Assembly: GCF_030652235.1 (NCBI RefSeq)
Contig: NZ_JAUSBA010000058.1
Span: 1 to 42,359 of the forward strand
Length of the DNA stretch: 42,359 nt
Reading direction: 5' to 3'
Source: Cypionkella sp.
GTDB taxonomy: Bacteria > Pseudomonadota > Alphaproteobacteria > Rhodobacterales > Rhodobacteraceae
How positions within the stretch are numbered: position 1 is the stretch's first letter; the number at the start of each line of letters is the position of its first letter. The position numbers and the translations under genes are program-made. The notes under the pieces are model-generated. The model ran no database searches, had not been told where the DNA came from, and saw nothing but the letters and a program-made list of their open reading frames with translations. Below, piece by piece: positions 40,126 to 42,359 of the stretch.

Positions 40126-41412
40126 ATGGCGCATGTCGTCGTACTTGGAGCGGGACTTGGCGGGGCCATCATGGCCTACGAACTCAAGGACCAGCTTCGC
40201 AAAGAAGACACGGTCACCGTGGTGACCAAGGACCCGACCTATCACTTCGTCCCCTCGAACCCGTGGATTGCGGTGGGTTGGCGCAAGCGCGCGGAGATTA
40301 CCGTCGATCTGGCCCCGACAATGGCCAAGAGGAAGATCAACTTTATCCCTGTTGCCGCCGAACGTCTGCACCCGCAGGAGAACCGCATTGAACTGGTTGA
40401 CGGCCAATCGGTGGCTTACGACTATCTTGTGATTGCCACCGGCCCTGAGCTGGCCTTTGACGAGGTTCCGGGCCTTGGCCCGCAGGACGGCTTTACCCAG
40501 TCGGTCTGCCACATCGACCATGCTGAAAAGGCCGAACTGGCCTTCCAGCACCTGCTGAAGAACCCCGGCCCGGTGATCATCGGGGCGGCACAGGGGGCAA
40601 GCTGCTTCGGCCCGGCGTATGAGTTTCTGTTCATCCTTGAAACCGCTCTGCGCCGCGCGGAAATCCGCGACAAGGTGCCGATGATCTTCGTGACCCCCGA
40701 GCCCTATGTCGGCCACCTGGGCATTGATGGCGTGGGCGACACCAAGGGCCTTCTGGAATCCGAGATGCGGTCCAAGACGATCAAATGGATGACCTCGACC
40801 CGGATCAAAAAGGTCGAAGACGGCAAGATGACCGTGGAGGAGGTTGGTGAAGATGGCGTGGCCAAGCCCGAAAAGGTTCTGCCCTTCGCCTATTCCATGA
40901 TGCTGCCCGCCTTTCGCGGCATCAAACCGGTGTCGGGGATTGAAGGTCTGTCCAATCCGCGCGGCTTTACCCTTGTCGATCAGCACCAGCAGAACCCAAG
41001 GTTCAAGAATATCTTTGCCGTGGGCGTCTGTGTGGCCATCCCGCCGCTTGCGCCTACTCCGGTGGCCTGCGGCGTGCCCAAGACCGGCTTCATGATTGAA
41101 TCCATGGTTACAGCCACCGCCCACAACATCGGTAAACTGGTGCGCGGCGCAGAGCCTGATCAGGTCGGCACCTGGAACGCCATCTGTCTGGCTGATTTCG
41201 GCGACGGCGGCATCGCCTTTGTGGCGCAACCGCAAATCCCGCCGCGCAACGTGAACTGGTCGTCCAGTGGGAAATGGGTTCACCTCGCCAAGGTGGGATT
41301 CGAGAAATACTTCATGCGCAAGCTACGGCAGGGCAAGTCCGAGCCGTTCTACGAAAGCCTGGCACTCAAGGTGCTGGGCATCGACAAACTGAAAGAAACC
41401 AAAAAGGGCTAA
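40126..41412 (+). CDS. sqr: sulfide:quinone oxidoreductase-like flavoprotein
   Basis: The 428-residue product starts with an FAD-binding motif (VVVLGAGLGGAIMAYEL, about 4-20). Cys128 (SVCHIDHAEKAE), Cys160 (GAAQGASCFGP) and Cys315 (TPVACGVPKTGFMIE) occupy places comparable to the three catalytic cysteines of sulfide:quinone oxidoreductases; Cys302 is extra. KNIFAVGVCVAIPP is the late FAD-contact segment. SQR oxidises sulfide to polysulfide or persulfide and passes electrons to quinone at the inner membrane. ATG 40126 has GAGGAG 6 nt upstream; the frame is open far upstream but that overlaps the permease gene. The context with an SqrR-like repressor supports the call. The SQR subtype is not assigned. 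Confidence 0.85.
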   Translation: MAHVVVLGAGLGGAIMAYELKDQLRKEDTVTVVTKDPTYHFVPSNPWIAVGWRKRAEITVDLAPTMAKRKINFIPVAAERLHPQENRIELVDGQSVAYDYLVIATGPELAFDEVPGLGPQDGFTQSVCHIDHAEKAELAFQHLLKNPGPVIIGAAQGASCFGPAYEFLFILETALRRAEIRDKVPMIFVTPEPYVGHLGIDGVGDTKGLLESEMRSKTIKWMTSTRIKKVEDGKMTVEEVGEDGVAKPEKVLPFAYSMMLPAFRGIKPVSGIEGLSNPRGFTLVDQHQQNPRFKNIFAVGVCVAIPPLAPTPVACGVPKTGFMIESMVTATAHNIGKLVRGAEPDQVGTWNAICLADFGDGGIAFVAQPQIPPRNVNWSSSGKWVHLAKVGFEKYFMRKLRQGKSEPFYESLALKVLGIDKLKETKKG

Positions 41413-41420
41413 GGCCCGCC

Positions 41421-41441
41421 GCCGGGACGTTTCGCCCCGGC
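41421..41441 (+). terminator. small GC hairpin between sqr and the DUF2892 gene
   Basis: Arms GCCGGG (41421-41426) and CCCGGC (41436-41441) enclose a 9-nt loop, 8 nt after the sqr stop. It may lower read-through into the last two genes or protect the mRNA end. No T-run follows, so it is unlikely to be a full terminator. Confidence 0.3.
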
Positions 41442-41463
41442 CCCCAACCTTAAGGAAACTGAA

Positions 41464-41667
41464 ATGACCCTCGATCGTTCCGTTCTGTTGTTCGCAGGCT
41501 GCATGACCCTGCTTAGCGTGGTCTTGACGGCCTTCGTCTCCCCCCATTTCGTCTGGTTCACCGTTTTTATTGGGGCGAACCTGATTCAGTCCTCCCTCAC
41601 GGGCTTTTGCCCGGCAGCTTCGGTTTTCCGCGCGTTCGGAATCAAGAAGGGTTGCGCCTTCGAGTAA
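41464..41667 (+). CDS. DUF2892/YgaP-type small membrane protein
   Basis: The 67-residue product has two helices (about 6-25 and 30-45) and the typical end TGFCPAASVFRAFGIKKGCAFE, with two Cys around a short helix. This pattern is seen in the DUF2892 family, which is often next to sulfide:quinone oxidoreductases, rhodanese domains and ArsR-type persulfide sensors. ATG 41464 follows AAGGAAACTGAA. It lies 51 nt after sqr and 41 nt before the repressor gene. The exact role is unknown; a part in membrane sulfur handling is inferred from context. Confidence 0.82.
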   Translation: MTLDRSVLLFAGCMTLLSVVLTAFVSPHFVWFTVFIGANLIQSSLTGFCPAASVFRAFGIKKGCAFE

Positions 41668-41708
41668 GCCGCGCATAAACATCAAGGCCCACAGTTGCAG
41701 GAGCCTCC

Positions 41709-42041
41709 ATGACGAGACCCGTTCTTGACGCAGAAGGTTTTGGCGGCAGTGCCAATGCCGTGGCCAAGGCCGTGAACTTCCTGAAGACCCTATCGCATGA
41801 GGGGCGCTTGCAAATTCTGTGCCTTTTGCTGGATCAAGAGCTTTCGGTAGGCAGCCTCTCCGACGCGCTTGGTCTGTCACAGCCAACAGTTTCTCAGCAA
41901 CTTATGCGACTGCGGGCCGAAGGCTATGTTGGGACACGTCGAGACGGAAAAACCGTGATCTACAATCTCTTGCGTGACGACGTTAAACCGGTAATCGCAG
42001 CGTTGCGCGACGCCTTTTGTCCTCCGCCCACAGCTATTTGA
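41709..42041 (+). CDS. sqrR: ArsR-family sulfide/persulfide-responsive repressor (SqrR/BigR type)
   Basis: The 110-residue product is a winged-helix ArsR/SmtB-type repressor: helix KAVNFLKTLSHEGRLQILCLL, recognition helix LSQPTVSQQLMRLRAEG, and the wing VGTRRDGKTVIYNL. It keeps two cysteines, Cys38 in RLQILCLL and Cys104 in RDAFCPPP, at positions equivalent to the pair that forms a polysulfide bridge in SqrR (Cys41 and Cys107 in R. capsulatus, from memory) and BigR. It lacks the usual metal-site CVC motif. CAGGAG precedes the ATG. It is the last gene of the operon, so it should sense sulfide oxidation products and repress the ATTC-N8-GAAT site at 35820. Confidence 0.88.
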   Translation: MTRPVLDAEGFGGSANAVAKAVNFLKTLSHEGRLQILCLLLDQELSVGSLSDALGLSQPTVSQQLMRLRAEGYVGTRRDGKTVIYNLLRDDVKPVIAALRDAFCPPPTAI

Positions 42042-42202
42042 GACGTATCGGCCTGTAGAGTGGACCGCGCTATGGTTGAATTTGGGTGACGCGGATGATT
42101 AGGCGGCGCGGTTTGTGGCGTCTGGACCGCCTCACTGCGCTGCAACAGTTCTTCCCGATGCAACTTCGCCACGTGGGCAGCAGGCATAGAGCGAACGCCA
42201 CG

Positions 42203-42221
42203 CACGGCAGCAAGTGCCGTG
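42203..42221. terminator. short perfect hairpin after the sulfide operon
   Basis: CACGGCA and TGCCGTG (7 bp) enclose GCAAG, about 160 nt past the sqrR stop and just before the IS3-type sequence. The surrounding 42042-42232 holds no gene I can support. There is no T-run, so termination is only possible. Confidence 0.3.
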
Positions 42222-42232
42222 GTAATCCCCCC

Positions 42233-42359
42233 TGAAAGTAAGGGGCTGCATAAGTAGAATTTTCTCGGCAATATGAACGAGGAGATTCCGAATGAAGACA
42301 AGCAGATACACTGAGGCGCAGATCCTCGCGATCCTGCGTCAGGCTGAAGGCGGGATGCC
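42233..42359 (+). mobile_element. left end of an IS3-family insertion sequence (runs off the window)
   Basis: An IS3-type orfA begins at 42292. Upstream, TGAAAGTAAGGGGCTGCAT starts with TG at 42233, as IS3-family ends do. The exact end is a guess because the other inverted repeat and the target duplication are outside the window. Confidence 0.45.
42292..42359 (+). CDS. IS3-family transposase OrfA, N-terminal fragment (partial at window edge)
   Basis: ATG at 42292 follows GAGGAG and reads MKTSRYTEAQILAILRQAEG before the window ends. The pattern K-x-S-R-[FY]-T-E-x-Q-I-x-x-I-L-[KR]-x-A-E is typical of the first helix of the OrfA helix-turn-helix in the IS3 family. Only the first 22 residues are present, so the subgroup and intactness are unknown. 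Confidence 0.75.
   Translation, partial: MKTSRYTEAQILAILRQAEGGM

Noticed and set aside
41960-42301. Minus-strand frame spanning the sqrR end and the IS start
   Set aside because: It crosses a gene end and an IS boundary, which a real gene would not be expected to do, and shows no family pattern.

Overview
The window looks like chromosome from a Rhodobacteraceae-type alphaproteobacterium (roseobacter/Rhodobacter group). This is inferred from the high-GC coding style, the hom-glpX-recJ order, a four-subunit sarcosine oxidase operon, dnaG followed by rpoD, Hint-domain RTX proteins, an SqrR/BigR-type sulfide regulator, and GANTC (CcrM-type) sites. Species cannot be fixed from sequence alone. Both ends carry insertion-sequence DNA: the right end of an IS21-family element on the left, and the start of an IS3-family orfA on the right.

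Layout. 1-180: IS21 end that has cut a small minus-strand gene after 13 codons. 404-6285 (minus): tRNA-Glu, recJ, glpX, homoserine dehydrogenase, a small lipoprotein and a pirin. 6406-11195 (minus): orphan Tad-type pilus/surface genes, two TadE-like proteins and two tandem TadG-like von Willebrand A proteins. 11563-19345 (plus): glutamate dehydrogenase, then sarcosine oxidase soxBDAG with a translationally coupled M20 amidohydrolase. 19508-23824 (plus): dnaG, rpoD and a small membrane protein. 23855-24344: a decayed helix-turn-helix gene and a short direct repeat.

24345-35296 is the accessory core. Two long RTX-like repeat proteins share an N-terminal half but end differently, one in a Hint domain and one in calcium-binding RTX modules. 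Beside them lie a hybrid histidine kinase (PAS-HisKA-HATPase-REC-HPt), an exported SUOX-fold, PruR-like protein whose stop codon directly abuts the kinase start, and a divergent LuxR-type response regulator. My working hypothesis is a pterin-type periplasmic sensor feeding a phosphorelay, possibly controlling the neighbouring secreted repeat proteins. It resembles the logic of PruR-DcpA in Agrobacterium, but with a kinase in place of the diguanylate cyclase/phosphodiesterase.

35820-42041 (plus) is a five-gene sulfide/persulfide operon: RND adaptor, RND permease, sulfide:quinone oxidoreductase-like flavoprotein, a DUF2892-type membrane protein, and an ArsR-family repressor with two SqrR-like cysteines. 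A perfect ATTC-N8-GAAT operator lies just upstream of the first gene. The operon's codon style differs from the central genes and an IS lies directly downstream, so it may have been acquired as a block.

Smaller structural signals include a pair of long inverted repeats after gdh and the amidohydrolase gene, five GANTC sites packed into 58 bp before rpoD, and a terminator-like palindrome at 5252-5277 pointing away from both flanking genes.
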